DNA of 64,000 nucleotides, from the NCBI GenBank assembly GCA_913057775.1, contig CAJXOG010000002.1:248001-312000 (forward strand). Direction: 5' to 3'. A program made the translations under genes and the position numbers. Each line of letters opens with the position of its first letter. The stretch's first letter is position 1. Positions 36,676 to 46,964 of the stretch are shown here, piece after piece. Under the pieces are notes generated by a model. The model was not told where the DNA came from, searched no databases, and was given only the letters and a program-made list of their open reading frames with translations. This stretch comes from an uncultured Fodinibius sp. (GTDB taxonomy: Bacteria; Bacteroidota; Rhodothermia; Balneolales; Balneolaceae).

Positions 36676-36788
36676 ATCATCTACAGACGGCTATTACCCC
36701 ATTTGCACTTATAATGTACTTCACATGGCTTTCAGCATCAATAGCTATATGTTGGTATTTTGTCTACGTAAAAGTACGTATATAAAAG

Positions 36789-37442
36789 TTAATCAACTGA
36801 AACCAGGTTAGATTGGATAGCATAACGCACCAATTCTGCAATATTTTTGAGTTCCAGCTTTTCCATCAGGTTGGCTCGGTGAGTATCGACGGTTCGGGGA
36901 CTGATGTACAGTTTTTCGGCTATCTGTTTGCTGGTCAGACCATCAACAATAAGCTGTAAAATTTCTTGTTCTCGTTCAGTTATATGTTCATGGTCATAGC
37001 TTCCGGATCGATTACTACCATGTAAAAATGATTCTTTCATCAAATTGGAAATCGGATCGCTAAACACTTGTTGTCCTTTAACTATAGCCCGAATTCCATG
37101 TAATAAATCAGCCTTTTCGGTATTTTTTAAAAGATAGCCATTAACGTTAGCCTCAAGTGCATCACGCAAAATATTTTTATTGATGTGCATAGAGAGGATG
37201 AGAATTTTTGTATCTCCCTCTAATTCACGAATCTCTTTTGCGGTTTCAATGCCACTTTTGTCGGGCATGTCAATATCGAGGATGCAGATATCGGGGTGGG
37301 TTTCTTTGAATAGTTCAATGCATTCCTCTCCTGATGAGGCTTCGCCTACAATTTCGATATCCTTCGATGAGGACAAATACGTACTGATACCGAACCGTAT
37401 GATCTCGTGATCATCTGCTATGAGGACAGAGATTTCAGCCAT
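36789..37442 (-). CDS. NarL/LuxR-family response regulator
   Basis: A receiver domain (ISVLIADDHEIIRFGISTYL; phospho-Asp in DICILDIDMPDKSG) joined to a LuxR helix-turn-helix (ITEREQEILQLIVDGLTSKQ, IAEKLYISPRTVDTHRANL). 217 residues from the ATG at 37442; a TTG seven codons upstream is the alternative. No kinase gene is adjacent, so its partner is encoded elsewhere. It ends in a strong terminator. Confidence 0.93.
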   Translation of the reverse strand: MAEISVLIADDHEIIRFGISTYLSSSKDIEIVGEASSGEECIELFKETHPDICILDIDMPDKSGIETAKEIRELEGDTKILILSMHINKNILRDALEANVNGYLLKNTEKADLLHGIRAIVKGQQVFSDPISNLMKESFLHGSNRSGSYDHEHITEREQEILQLIVDGLTSKQIAEKLYISPRTVDTHRANLMEKLELKNIAELVRYAIQSNLVSVD

Positions 37443-37639
37443 GGGTGAGCCTCGGGTATACAATCCCGACTAATGATATTTTTTATTTGGGGTCTTATTT
37501 AATGATACAAAGTAAACAAAGCATTTGAAATTCAGAAATCACTGCTGAATTAGAAATAACAATAAGCGATTGGTTGTCATATTACTTATTTTCAAAACTT
37601 CTTAAAACGATTTGAAATTATTAGAAAGTAGAAATATTT

Positions 37640-39436
37640 ATGACCTGGAAACGAACGCATCATTGCTCTGAGTTAACATTGGAAAATACCGGCGAAGAAG
37701 TTGTGCTCAACGGGTGGGTAGCAACGCGACGTGATTTAGGCGGTGTAATATTTGTTGATCTGCGTGACCGTAAGGGCATCACGCAAATTGTTTTTTATGA
37801 AACGGATGAACAGCTTCATGAAAAAGCCGAAGAGCTGCGAACGGAATATGTGATTGGGATTAAAGGAGTAGTTGAAAAACGTGGCGAACAAAATGTTAAT
37901 CCGGAATTGACTACCGGCGGGATTGAAATCCGCGTTACCGACCTTGAGATTTATTCCGAGGCGGAAACAACACCTTTCGAAATTAAAGACGGTATAAATA
38001 CTAGTGAAGAACTTCGACTAAAGCACCGTTATCTAGATCTTCGACGGCCCGAGATTCAGGAGAATATGATGATGCGCTCTGATTTCTATCAATCAACGCG
38101 CTCTTTCTTTTATGACAATGACTTTTTGGAAATAGAAACTCCAGTGCTAATGAAGAGTACCCCTGAAGGCGCCCGTGATTACTTGGTTCCCAGCCGAGTA
38201 AATCCGGGTCGATTTTTTGCCCTTCCCCAAAGTCCTCAGACCTACAAGCAGTTGTTAATGGTTTCCGGTTTTGATCGCTATTTCCAAATTGTTAAGTGTT
38301 TCAGAGATGAGGACCTGCGTGCCGACCGACAGCCGGAGTTTACCCAGATTGATGTAGAGATGTCTTTTGTGGATGAGGAAGATGTGATGGAGACCACCGA
38401 GGGACTCATGAAGAAAATAATGAGTGAAACGGTTGGGGAAGAGATCGAGACTTCATTTGATAAAATGACCTACCGCCAAGCCATAAAAAGATACGGTACC
38501 GATAAGCCAGATACTCGATTTGGTCTTGAGTTTGCCGACTTTTCTGATCTTGTTGCCAATTCTGAATTCAAAATATTTTCCAATACTGTTGACAAAGGTG
38601 GAGCGGTACTGGGTATTACCGTGCCCGACCAGGGAGATATGGGACGCGGTGCCATTGATCGCTTAACCGAGCGTGTCAAACAAGAAACCGGTGCTGCAGG
38701 ACTTATTTATATTAAACTCAATGAAGATGATGGTGTGAAATGCAGCGTAGAAAAGTTTCTTAAGGACGAAACGGTTGATACGATGGTTGAAAGGGCTGAT
38801 GCAAAAATGGGGGATCTGGTACTTATTCTTGCTGGGCCTTCCCCTGAAGTATATAAGCAGATGGGACAGCTCCGCCTGATGATGGGTAAAGAACACAACC
38901 TGATTAATGAAGATGAATATAATTTCTTGTGGGTTACTGATTTTCCATTGGTGGACTACAGTAAAGAGGACCACCGGTACCATGCCTTGCACCATCCCTT
39001 TACGGCGCCAAAGCCCGAGGACATGGATAAGCTCGATGAGAATCCTGAAGAGGTTCGTTCCCGGGCATATGACTTGGTGCTCAACGGCTATGAGATTGGC
39101 GGTGGTTCTATTCGTATTCATGATCGGGAACTACAAACCCGCATGTTTGAGTTGTTAGGAATTGAGAAAGATGAGGCCCAGAAGCGTTTTGGGTTTCTGT
39201 TAGATGCGTTTAAATACGGAGCGCCACCTCACGGTGGTATAGCTCTTGGTGTTGATCGTATTGTGATGATCTTGACTGGGGGAACTAGTTTGCGTGATGT
39301 GATTGCGTTTCCTAAAAACCAGAAAGCGCAGAGCCTGATGGATAACAGTCCCGACTTTGTGGACGAGGAACAGTTGGACGATCTCCATATTGAACTAAAA
39401 AAATATGCCAAGGAAGCGGCACAAGAACAGAAATAA
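37640..39436 (+). CDS. aspS: Aspartyl-tRNA synthetase
   Basis: A class II synthetase of 598 residues with an N-terminal OB fold for the anticodon (VVLNGWVATRRDLGGVIFVD), motif 2 FRDEDLRADRQPEFTQIDVE and motif 3 GGIALGVDRIVMIL. The GAD insertion domain lies between them, as in bacterial discriminating or non-discriminating AspRS. It is divergent from the LuxR regulator, and the DUF429 gene follows by 21 bp. Confidence 0.96.
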   Translation: MTWKRTHHCSELTLENTGEEVVLNGWVATRRDLGGVIFVDLRDRKGITQIVFYETDEQLHEKAEELRTEYVIGIKGVVEKRGEQNVNPELTTGGIEIRVTDLEIYSEAETTPFEIKDGINTSEELRLKHRYLDLRRPEIQENMMMRSDFYQSTRSFFYDNDFLEIETPVLMKSTPEGARDYLVPSRVNPGRFFALPQSPQTYKQLLMVSGFDRYFQIVKCFRDEDLRADRQPEFTQIDVEMSFVDEEDVMETTEGLMKKIMSETVGEEIETSFDKMTYRQAIKRYGTDKPDTRFGLEFADFSDLVANSEFKIFSNTVDKGGAVLGITVPDQGDMGRGAIDRLTERVKQETGAAGLIYIKLNEDDGVKCSVEKFLKDETVDTMVERADAKMGDLVLILAGPSPEVYKQMGQLRLMMGKEHNLINEDEYNFLWVTDFPLVDYSKEDHRYHALHHPFTAPKPEDMDKLDENPEEVRSRAYDLVLNGYEIGGGSIRIHDRELQTRMFELLGIEKDEAQKRFGFLLDAFKYGAPPHGGIALGVDRIVMILTGGTSLRDVIAFPKNQKAQSLMDNSPDFVDEEQLDDLHIELKKYAKEAAQEQK

Positions 39437-39457
39437 GGAAATTAAATTTTAGTTGAT

Positions 39458-40168
39458 TTGAAAACATTAGGAATTGACGGTTGCAGATCGGGATGGATTG
39501 CTATTAGCTTGGATGATGAAGGGGCCGGGTATTGGCTGTTGGAATCTGACCAGCAGTTAAAAGAATATCTCGAGGATTTTGATCGCATCTTTATTGATGT
39601 GCCTATTGGTTTGACGGAAGAGGATTATGTAAGAGAGTGTGATGAGGAGCTTCGCAATATCTTGGGTTCTAATTATCAGGCCAGTGTATTTAATCCGCCT
39701 ATACGACCGGCGTTGTACGCTCCAACCTATGCCGAGGCATCGATGACAAGTTACGAAATCACGGGCAAAAAGATTTCTACCCAAGCCTGGAATATAACAC
39801 CCAATATTAAAACGGTTGACCAGTTTTTACAGAATGATGAAGAACTGCAGGATAAAGTTTTTGAAAGCCATCCCGAGCTTCTATTTCGCATTTTGAATGG
39901 CAATAATTCCATTCTGCAAAAGAAGGCGACCAAAAAGGGATTGCGCCATCGGTTAAAATTGCTGAAAGATCGAAGCGAATATGCCGATGATTTTTTCCGG
40001 GATATCAAGGAAGAATATCGGCGTAATCAGGTGGATGAGGATGATATCGTGGATGCGATGGCATTGGGTTGGTTTGCTCTTCAATCAACTGAGACAGATA
40101 TGAAGACCCTGCCTGAAAATCCTCCTACAGACTCTGCTGGATTGCCTATGGCTATTCACTACGTATAG
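39458..40168 (+). CDS. DUF429 family protein
   Basis: A 236-residue RNase-H-like fold protein with N-terminal TLGIDGCRSGWIAISLDD, the metal-site style FIDVPIGL and C-terminal DEDDIVDAMALGWFAL. DUF429 is predicted to be a nuclease-type fold of unknown role. The start codon is TTG at 39458-39460 and no ATG fits. It follows aspS closely and may share its transcript. Confidence 0.82.
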   Translation: MKTLGIDGCRSGWIAISLDDEGAGYWLLESDQQLKEYLEDFDRIFIDVPIGLTEEDYVRECDEELRNILGSNYQASVFNPPIRPALYAPTYAEASMTSYEITGKKISTQAWNITPNIKTVDQFLQNDEELQDKVFESHPELLFRILNGNNSILQKKATKKGLRHRLKLLKDRSEYADDFFRDIKEEYRRNQVDEDDIVDAMALGWFALQSTETDMKTLPENPPTDSAGLPMAIHYV

Positions 40169-40197
40169 AATTTCATGGATCAAAAGAGGATGTGAAA

Positions 40198-41658
40198 CTA
40201 TTTCTCTTTCTTATCCTCAAGAATATTCTTGTATTTAACGCCTGCTTTATAAACACGGTTCACTCCGTTAAAGGCGGCTATACGATAGGCTTCACTTAGT
40301 GTGGGATAATTCATTACGTGATTGATAAAATATCGGATGTCGCCGTCATATGACATAACCGATTGTCCCAGGTGAATGAGATTAGCAGCATCGGCTCCCA
40401 AAATATGTACGCCCAGCAGTTTTAGGGATTTAGTGCTAAAGACCAGCTTAAGCATACCTTCAGAATTATTGCTCATATTTCCTTTAGCAATATTTTTGAA
40501 GTAGGCCCGTCCAACACTGATATCCAAACCCATTTCTTTAGCATCTTGTTCCGTAATACCGATGTTTGAAATCTCTGGAATAGCATAAATACCATAGGGT
40601 ATTTGGTCGGGCACATCCAGAGTCGGAATGCCAAACATGTTACAGGCTGCCAATCTGCCTTGCGAAAATGAAGCCGAAGCCAGGTGCGGAAATCCGATCA
40701 CATCACCTGCGGCATAAATATTGTCAACATTTGTTTTATATGATTCATCGGTGACGATAAAATTCCTTTCGTCAGTTTCGACACCAGTGGTATCCAGATT
40801 AAGGCCATCGATATTTGGCTTTCGCCCTCCCAAAAAGAGTACGTGTTCTGTTTCGATAACTTGCAGGCGCTTATCTTCCGATCTGGATCTAAATTTTACC
40901 TCAGTATAATTTCTCAGAGCGCTAAAAGATACGTCTTCAACGCTTACATTCTTTTTTATTGTAACCCCTTTTCTTTGTAAAGAATCTTGCAGATGCTCTT
41001 TAATTTCGTGATCTAAAAAGGTGAGGTAGTCTTTCTTACCACTCAATAGCGTGACACGTGTTCCCAATGATGCGAAAATGGTAGCATATTCTATTGCATT
41101 AACACCAGATCCAATAACGACCAACCGGCGGGGAATGTGCGTGATTTCCAGAATGGATTTATAGTCAAGTACTTTGTCATTATCCACCTCAAAATTCTTT
41201 GGCGGAATCGGGCTACTTCCTGTGCTAATCAGAACATAATCTGCCGTGTAGGTTTCTGTAGATCCAATATGTGTTTCTACCTCCACCGTATTTTTATCTT
41301 TTAGGCGACCAAAACCACGGGCAACATCCACCTTATTTTTAATCAAGTCATTTTTAACTTTCTGATTTTCTTTCTCCAGAATTTCCTGTTTGTATTGCAA
41401 CAGATCGCCCATTTTAAAGCGTTCATAGGGCTTTTTGTGTTCGTGATCACCAAACTGTTCATTAAAATCGAGGATATTTTTTGCGGCCTCACGGAGTGCC
41501 TTGCTGGGTACGGTGCCTGTGTTGATCCATGTTCCTCCCAAGTATTTTTTATGGGATTCAACGACCAATACATCCTTATCAAATTTAGAACTTTGCATGG
41601 CACAGGAGAAACCTGCGGGTCCCGTTCCGATAATAATGATATCGTAATCTCGACTCAT
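40198..41658 (-). CDS. sthA: Soluble pyridine nucleotide transhydrogenase (SthA-like)
   Basis: A flavoprotein that exchanges hydride between NADPH and NAD+. It has the FAD motif IIIIGTGPAGFSCAMQS, the region GGTWINTGTVPSKALREA, where the dithiol cysteines of dihydrolipoamide dehydrogenases are absent, the NAD motif VVIGSGVNAIEYA, and the second FAD motif NIYAAGDVIGFPHLAS. The 486-residue length fits. The missing redox Cys pair separates it from Lpd and glutathione reductase. Confidence 0.88.
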   Translation of the reverse strand: MSRDYDIIIIGTGPAGFSCAMQSSKFDKDVLVVESHKKYLGGTWINTGTVPSKALREAAKNILDFNEQFGDHEHKKPYERFKMGDLLQYKQEILEKENQKVKNDLIKNKVDVARGFGRLKDKNTVEVETHIGSTETYTADYVLISTGSSPIPPKNFEVDNDKVLDYKSILEITHIPRRLVVIGSGVNAIEYATIFASLGTRVTLLSGKKDYLTFLDHEIKEHLQDSLQRKGVTIKKNVSVEDVSFSALRNYTEVKFRSRSEDKRLQVIETEHVLFLGGRKPNIDGLNLDTTGVETDERNFIVTDESYKTNVDNIYAAGDVIGFPHLASASFSQGRLAACNMFGIPTLDVPDQIPYGIYAIPEISNIGITEQDAKEMGLDISVGRAYFKNIAKGNMSNNSEGMLKLVFSTKSLKLLGVHILGADAANLIHLGQSVMSYDGDIRYFINHVMNYPTLSEAYRIAAFNGVNRVYKAGVKYKNILEDKKEK

Positions 41659-41898
41659 AATGGAATTTGAAAACTAAAAGGTGAAATTGAATTTATATCT
41701 CAAAAAATAGAACAAAATGATGAGCAAATCTCCATTTTTTAGGTTCAATATAAGTAACGTGAAATGGAACGATTTACAATCTATTTTTGATTGGTACTAT
41801 GCATCAAAGGTGCTAAATTTAAGGTATTGCACCGTAACGAGATAACATTATTACAATTTATTTTATTAACAACTATTTAAACCCAAAAACTTATTATT

Positions 41899-42507
41899 AT
41901 GGCTTACGAACTACCTGATTTACCTTATGATTACGATGCTCTGGAACCACACATTGATGAGCGTACAATGAAAATCCATCACGGCAAACACCATCAGGGA
42001 TACACAGACAAGGTGAATGCTGCCTTGAAAGGATCTGAATTTGCCGATCTGCCGATTGAGGAAGTGCTGCAGCGTATTACAGAAGTACCTGAAGATATTC
42101 GACAAGCCGTGATCAACAATGGTGGTGGATACGCAAACCATAAATTGTTCTGGACTATTCTTTCTCCCAATGGTGGCGGAGAGCCCAACGGCGATATCGG
42201 TTCTGCAATTAGTGAAGAATTTGGCAGTTTTAATGATTTCAAAGAAGCATTCAACAATGCAGCAACCGGTCAATTTGGTTCTGGCTGGGGTTGGTTGTGT
42301 GTGAATAGAGATGGTAGTCTTGAAGTGCTTTCTACGGCCAATCAAAACAGCCCGTACATGAATGGGTTAACACCAATTCTGGGCGTTGATGTTTGGGAAC
42401 ATGCTTACTATCTGCACTATCAAAACGAGCGTGGTAAGTATGTTAATAATTTCTGGAACTTGGTCAATTGGGATCAAGTGAATGAATATTACAACGACGC
42501 TCAATAA
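41899..42507 (+). CDS. sodA: Superoxide dismutase, Mn/Fe family
   Basis: Destroys superoxide. Metal ligands are visible: His27 in [12 protein letters not shown], the His in [11 protein letters not shown], and Asp/His in [32 protein letters not shown] followed by STANQNSPY, with GGGEPNGDI, suggests the manganese form, though cambialistic use is possible. 202 residues, with a strong terminator 40 bp downstream. No signal peptide, so cytoplasmic. Confidence 0.94.
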   Translation: MAYELPDLPYDYDALEPHIDERTMKIHHGKHHQGYTDKVNAALKGSEFADLPIEEVLQRITEVPEDIRQAVINNGGGYANHKLFWTILSPNGGGEPNGDIGSAISEEFGSFNDFKEAFNNAATGQFGSGWGWLCVNRDGSLEVLSTANQNSPYMNGLTPILGVDVWEHAYYLHYQNERGKYVNNFWNLVNWDQVNEYYNDAQ

Positions 42508-42544
42508 TAACTTCTTAACAAGTTTGAAGTTAGTAAAAGCTTAG

Positions 42545-42576
42545 AAAGCACTCCGTCAGCAGGCGGAGTGCTTTTC
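42545..42576 (+). terminator. Terminator after sodA
   Basis: AAAGCACTCCG pairs with CGGAGTGCTTTT over 11 bp. Confidence 0.88.
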
Positions 42577-42646
42577 TTCTTACATACTTCATATATGAAC
42601 CTTATATTTGATGCTAAACACAAAGCCGAAATAAATACATTTAGTT

Positions 42647-43108
42647 ATGCAATTTGGACTTGGAGCAGGCCCCGACGTTTCTTGGATGCGAGAAGAATTA
42701 ACTGATTTGGGTATTGAGGAGTTGAAAACTGTTGACGATGTGGATCGTGCAATGGATGAATATAATGATGGCACGATGCTTATGGTGATAAATTCTGTTT
42801 GTGGATGTGCTGCAGGTAATGCACGACCGGGTGTAAAAATCGCACTTGATGAATCAGAGATTCAGCCTGATCATATGGTGACGGTTTTTGCCGGACAGGA
42901 TAAAGAGGCCACAGAACGGGCCCGGGAGTATTTTAGCGAGTATCCACCATCTTCACCCGCTTTTGCCTATTTTAAAGATGGCGAAATTAAGGCAATGATT
43001 CCACGCCATCGTATTGAAGGACGCACCAAAGTAGAAATTGCCGATGACTTGCAGATGGTATTCAAAGCTTTTGACGGTGAAGAGGAAACCGAAGAAGCCG
43101 AAAACTAA
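42647..43108 (+). CDS. Bacilliredoxin, BrxA/BrxB (YphP/YqiW) family
   Basis: A small thiol-disulfide protein (153 residues) with VINSVCGCAAGNARPGVKIA, where the CGC pair is the family active site, and a long C-terminal helical stretch ending in an acidic tail (EEETEEAEN). In Bacillus the family reverses bacillithiol mixed disulfides. Neighbouring sodA is consistent with oxidative-stress duty; whether this organism makes bacillithiol cannot be judged here. Confidence 0.88.
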   Translation: MQFGLGAGPDVSWMREELTDLGIEELKTVDDVDRAMDEYNDGTMLMVINSVCGCAAGNARPGVKIALDESEIQPDHMVTVFAGQDKEATERAREYFSEYPPSSPAFAYFKDGEIKAMIPRHRIEGRTKVEIADDLQMVFKAFDGEEETEEAEN

Positions 43109-43134
43109 GTCTGAATAGTTATCTTATAGTTTTT

Positions 43135-43170
43135 AAAGCCGGTGGGGTTATTCCCATCGGCTTTTTTATT
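43135..43170 (+). terminator. Terminator after bacilliredoxin
   Basis: AAAGCCGGTGGG pairs with CCCATCGGCTTT, followed by T-rich sequence. Confidence 0.88.
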
Positions 43171-43355
43171 TTTAGAAAGCCGGTATTTGCATTTCAATTT
43201 GGTGGGAATACAAAAATAGGGAAACAATAGAGTTGGAATTCCGTAGGGTATTTTCGTTGATGGTTGTATATTGAATTCCACTTTATTTTTAGATGCTTAC
43301 TAATATAAAAATAGCAGTTACAGAGAGGTATTAAGAAACGAAAGTTAAATTTTAT

Positions 43356-45890
43356 ATGGGGCAACGGTTAACATATTGGATATTCTTGGGTGTTATTGGA
43401 TTTGCAGTATTCTTTGTACTGCACTCATTTGTTTCTTTTAACGCCGGAGCGCCTATAGAGCAGAGCAAATCAACTATTGAACATAAAACCGCTGAGCTTT
43501 CTCAGCGTCTTGGCTTTTCGGTTGATAGCCTGCAAGTTATGACTGAGCGAACCCAGCATCTGAATTATTATAAAACGCTGCAGGACTCGGCTCAGGAAGA
43601 CCTCCAATCACCGGCAGAGCTCAATAAAAACGGTGTGCATCTTACAGGATGGAAGGTAAGTATCGGAACTGCTCAGGATGAAGATGATGGTTTCTCGCAC
43701 GAAGCCAGTGATTTTATGAGTGAGTTGGGACGTCTTGATATCCGTTACGATCAGGAAGGTAATGTGCGCCGGCTGTCGAGATATGCTGACAATCCCAATC
43801 CAACATTTGTTCCGGGTGACTCTCTTTTTTCCATTGCCAATAGGATTGTACAGGATATTTTAGGATACAATCTTCAGGATTATCAGCTCGATTATATTGA
43901 TATAAGGGATACGTTGTTAACAACAGAGCCTGGATTTGGGCAACATTCGATGGAATTGTCAGATTCCCGTGTTGGTAATAATATGGTTTTTCAATGGAAT
44001 AAAAAGGGTTTGGATAACTCGGGACCCCAAGAATTATCACTAGAAGTCAGGCCAATTATTAGGGAAAATAATACCCCCAACATGGCAAGTATTCAGTATG
44101 GGGTTTCTATTGAGAGTTTTGAGGCATTAGATAAACTTGAACCCGAACAGATTGATCCGGTTCGAAGCATCAGTTATGTGGATTTGGCTACAACGTTTGG
44201 CTCGCTGGCAATTCTGGCTATCCTTATCGTTTTCCTGGGGATAAAGTACATAAATAAGGGACAGGTAGAGTGGCGCCGGGCAATTTTCATATTGGTCAGT
44301 GTTCTGCTGGGGGTTTTGGGATGGCGTGTATTTTATCTCATAAATACCATGAATGATTTCTGGAATCAAACAAGCGAAGCCCTTTTTATATTAAATAATC
44401 TCATCGTTGCGGCAATTTTGGGATTATATGCGGCTTTAGCCTACATCGGATGGGAAGCTATGGCACGTTCTCAAGATGAAGAACAGCTACATTTAATAGA
44501 TGCATTTTGGAGAAAGCGATTTTTCTTTAGAGAAACCGGCGAAGGGCTCCTGCGCGGATACGCTTTAGGAGGGGGCTTATTAGGTATTCTTAGTGTCACT
44601 TTATTCTTACTTGGTACTCAATATTACCAGGCTGATAGTCAGAATAGCTTTACAGAAGCAATTATGCAGCCCAAACTGTTGACAATAAACATGGCAATTT
44701 GGATCAATGTGTGGTTGGTTTCGCTGGGACATGTAGGGGTAACGTCTGGATTTCTGCAATCAAAAATAAATAATCGCTGGTTATTCTATGGAGCTGGAAT
44801 GTTACTGCTTGGAATTCTTTTTTCAGGATCAGGCATTCTATTTGAGATCATAGGGACAGAATGGTATGACTTGGTCATTTTCTCAGCTATAGGGGGCATT
44901 GCTCTTTTTGCAATGCAGGGATCCGGGCTGCTATCATTTGCAACAGGATGGTGGGTGTTTATGTCGGTATTGCTGGTTATGCCGTATTGGGGCTCATCAA
45001 GTATGAATGTTGCCTATATCGCGTGGACGCAATTCTTTATTCTGGGATTACCACTGATCTATGGACTAATCGCTTATAAATATGGAAATTCCATTTCCGA
45101 AATGGGTGGTTATATTCCCGAATATCAGGAGCGGATGGCCAATCACCTTCGTGTTGAAAAAGAGATTGAGATTGCTCGAGAAAGTCAGTTTAAGTTAATG
45201 CCACTGCGTCCCCCTTCGGCAGAGGGAATTGATGTGTATGGATTTTTTATGCCATCATTTGAAGTGGGCGGGGATTACTTCGACTATATCGTCAGTAGTA
45301 ATGGTACGGCAAATAGCCAGGTCTTAAACATGACTATTGCCGATGTTTCCGGGAAAGCAATGAAGGCGGCGATGCATGCGGTTTTTACCAGTGGATTATT
45401 GCTCTCACGTCTGCATAAAGATGCCCCCGACTCTATTTTGCGAGAAATTGCACCCACACTGCGCGCTCGTACTGACCGGCAGACATTTATTACTTGTATA
45501 ATCGCACAATATCATCTTGAAAGTAGAATACTAAAATTAGCTAATGCGGGCCATTGTTTACCCATTCTAAAGCGTGACGGAAATGCAGAATTTATTAATA
45601 CCCCAGCCCCAAAATTCCCACTAGGATTGCAATCGACCGTAGATTATCAGGCGTATGAGGTTCAGCTACAGAAAGGGGATTTTCTCCTACTTTATTCTGA
45701 TGGATTGCCGGAGGCCGTAAATCCCCAGGGCGAACGTTTCGGCTTTGATAGTTTGGTAACCCTTGTAGAATCACTGGATACTGACAACCTTCCCAGCAAC
45801 GAAATTTCGATGGATATTAAACGGAAAGTTCAGAAATTCAGCGACTATCAATTGGCTGATGATACCACTATCATATGCCTCAAGATATAG
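43356..45890 (+). CDS. Membrane SpoIIE/RsbU-type PP2C phosphatase
   Basis: An 844-residue protein. One N-terminal helix (residues 6-26) is followed by an extracytoplasmic domain of about 240 residues and then roughly eight to ten membrane helices (about 275-575). The C-terminal PPM phosphatase domain has MPSFEVGGDYFDY, IADVSGKAMKAAMHAVF, LKLANAGHCLPIL, LLLYSDGLPEA and DDTTIICLKI, with all metal-binding aspartates present. Such proteins dephosphorylate anti-sigma-factor antagonists in partner switching, but no anti-sigma kinase gene is next to it. It lies 52 bp before hflK. Confidence 0.88.
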   Translation: MGQRLTYWIFLGVIGFAVFFVLHSFVSFNAGAPIEQSKSTIEHKTAELSQRLGFSVDSLQVMTERTQHLNYYKTLQDSAQEDLQSPAELNKNGVHLTGWKVSIGTAQDEDDGFSHEASDFMSELGRLDIRYDQEGNVRRLSRYADNPNPTFVPGDSLFSIANRIVQDILGYNLQDYQLDYIDIRDTLLTTEPGFGQHSMELSDSRVGNNMVFQWNKKGLDNSGPQELSLEVRPIIRENNTPNMASIQYGVSIESFEALDKLEPEQIDPVRSISYVDLATTFGSLAILAILIVFLGIKYINKGQVEWRRAIFILVSVLLGVLGWRVFYLINTMNDFWNQTSEALFILNNLIVAAILGLYAALAYIGWEAMARSQDEEQLHLIDAFWRKRFFFRETGEGLLRGYALGGGLLGILSVTLFLLGTQYYQADSQNSFTEAIMQPKLLTINMAIWINVWLVSLGHVGVTSGFLQSKINNRWLFYGAGMLLLGILFSGSGILFEIIGTEWYDLVIFSAIGGIALFAMQGSGLLSFATGWWVFMSVLLVMPYWGSSSMNVAYIAWTQFFILGLPLIYGLIAYKYGNSISEMGGYIPEYQERMANHLRVEKEIEIARESQFKLMPLRPPSAEGIDVYGFFMPSFEVGGDYFDYIVSSNGTANSQVLNMTIADVSGKAMKAAMHAVFTSGLLLSRLHKDAPDSILREIAPTLRARTDRQTFITCIIAQYHLESRILKLANAGHCLPILKRDGNAEFINTPAPKFPLGLQSTVDYQAYEVQLQKGDFLLLYSDGLPEAVNPQGERFGFDSLVTLVESLDTDNLPSNEISMDIKRKVQKFSDYQLADDTTIICLKI

Positions 45891-45942
45891 AGACCTGTAA
45901 GTCAAAAATTTGAACATTCTCTAATAAGAAAATCAATTTTAT

Positions 45943-46962
45943 ATGGCACAAGACAATAATTTTTCTGGCATGGATATGCCGCCTCAACTCAAGAAGTTGG
46001 GCAGTAATATTCAATATATCATATTGGGAGCGTTAGTTGTGGTGGTAGCCTTTTCCTCATTTTTTACGGTTAATCCCGAAGAAGTGGGGATTGTAACTCG
46101 ATTTGGTGAGTTTACTCGAACGGCTTATCCCGGCCTGAATTTTAAGGCTCCTTTTGTAGAGGAAGTACGGTACGTGCCAATTGAACGACAGCTAAAACAT
46201 GAATTCGGATATCGCACAACCAGTTCCGGGGTTCGTTCAAGCTATCAAAAACAGGGTTACTCTGATGAGTCGTTGATGCTTACCGGTGATTTAAACCTTG
46301 CTGATGTAGAATGGGTTGTTCAGTATAGAATCGATGATCCGTACGACTTTCTATTTAAAATCCGCAATCCTGAACAAACACTGCGCGATATTTCTGAATC
46401 TGCGATGCGCCAGATCGTTGGTGATCGCACCGTCAACGAAGTGCTAACCGTTGGTCGTGCTGAAGTTGCTATGAAAGCACAGGAATTGATCCAGAAAATC
46501 TGTGACGAATATGAATCGGGTATTCGAATTGAACAAATCGTGCTACAGGATATCAATCCGCCTGATCCGGTAAAACCGTCTTTTAATGCCGTTAATGAAG
46601 CTCAGCAGCAAAAAGAAACTCTAATTAATCAGGCAAAATCCGAGTATAACAAAGTTATTCCCCGTGCTAAAGGACGAGCTCAGGAAACCATTCAACGAGC
46701 AGAGGGATATGCGGTTAATCGCGTAAATCGCGCCGAAGGTGAAGCCTCTCGCTTCAATCAGCTTTATCAAGAATATGTAAAAGCCCCTGAAGTTACGAAG
46801 CGGCGTCTATATCTTGAAACGCTGGAGGATATTCTTCCCAAATTGGGTAATAAAATAGTAACTGATCAAAATGGGAATAGCGTTTTTCCGTTGTTGCAGA
46901 TGCAGATGGACGGCGTGAACGTGAATAAGTCAAATGCTAACTCAAACAATCAGGGTAATTAG
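45943..46962 (+). CDS. hflK: SPFH/band-7 protein HflK
   Basis: With HflC it builds a membrane cage around FtsH and modulates protein quality control. One N-terminal membrane helix (about 25-45) precedes the SPFH domain (GIVTRFGEFTRTAYPGLNFK). A coiled-coil stretch follows (AQQQKETLINQAKSEYNKVI), then EAYAVNRVNRAEGEA-like repeats. 339 residues. hflC starts 2 bp later, so the two are co-translated. Confidence 0.93.
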   Translation: MAQDNNFSGMDMPPQLKKLGSNIQYIILGALVVVVAFSSFFTVNPEEVGIVTRFGEFTRTAYPGLNFKAPFVEEVRYVPIERQLKHEFGYRTTSSGVRSSYQKQGYSDESLMLTGDLNLADVEWVVQYRIDDPYDFLFKIRNPEQTLRDISESAMRQIVGDRTVNEVLTVGRAEVAMKAQELIQKICDEYESGIRIEQIVLQDINPPDPVKPSFNAVNEAQQQKETLINQAKSEYNKVIPRAKGRAQETIQRAEGYAVNRVNRAEGEASRFNQLYQEYVKAPEVTKRRLYLETLEDILPKLGNKIVTDQNGNSVFPLLQMQMDGVNVNKSNANSNNQGN

Positions 46963-46964
46963 AT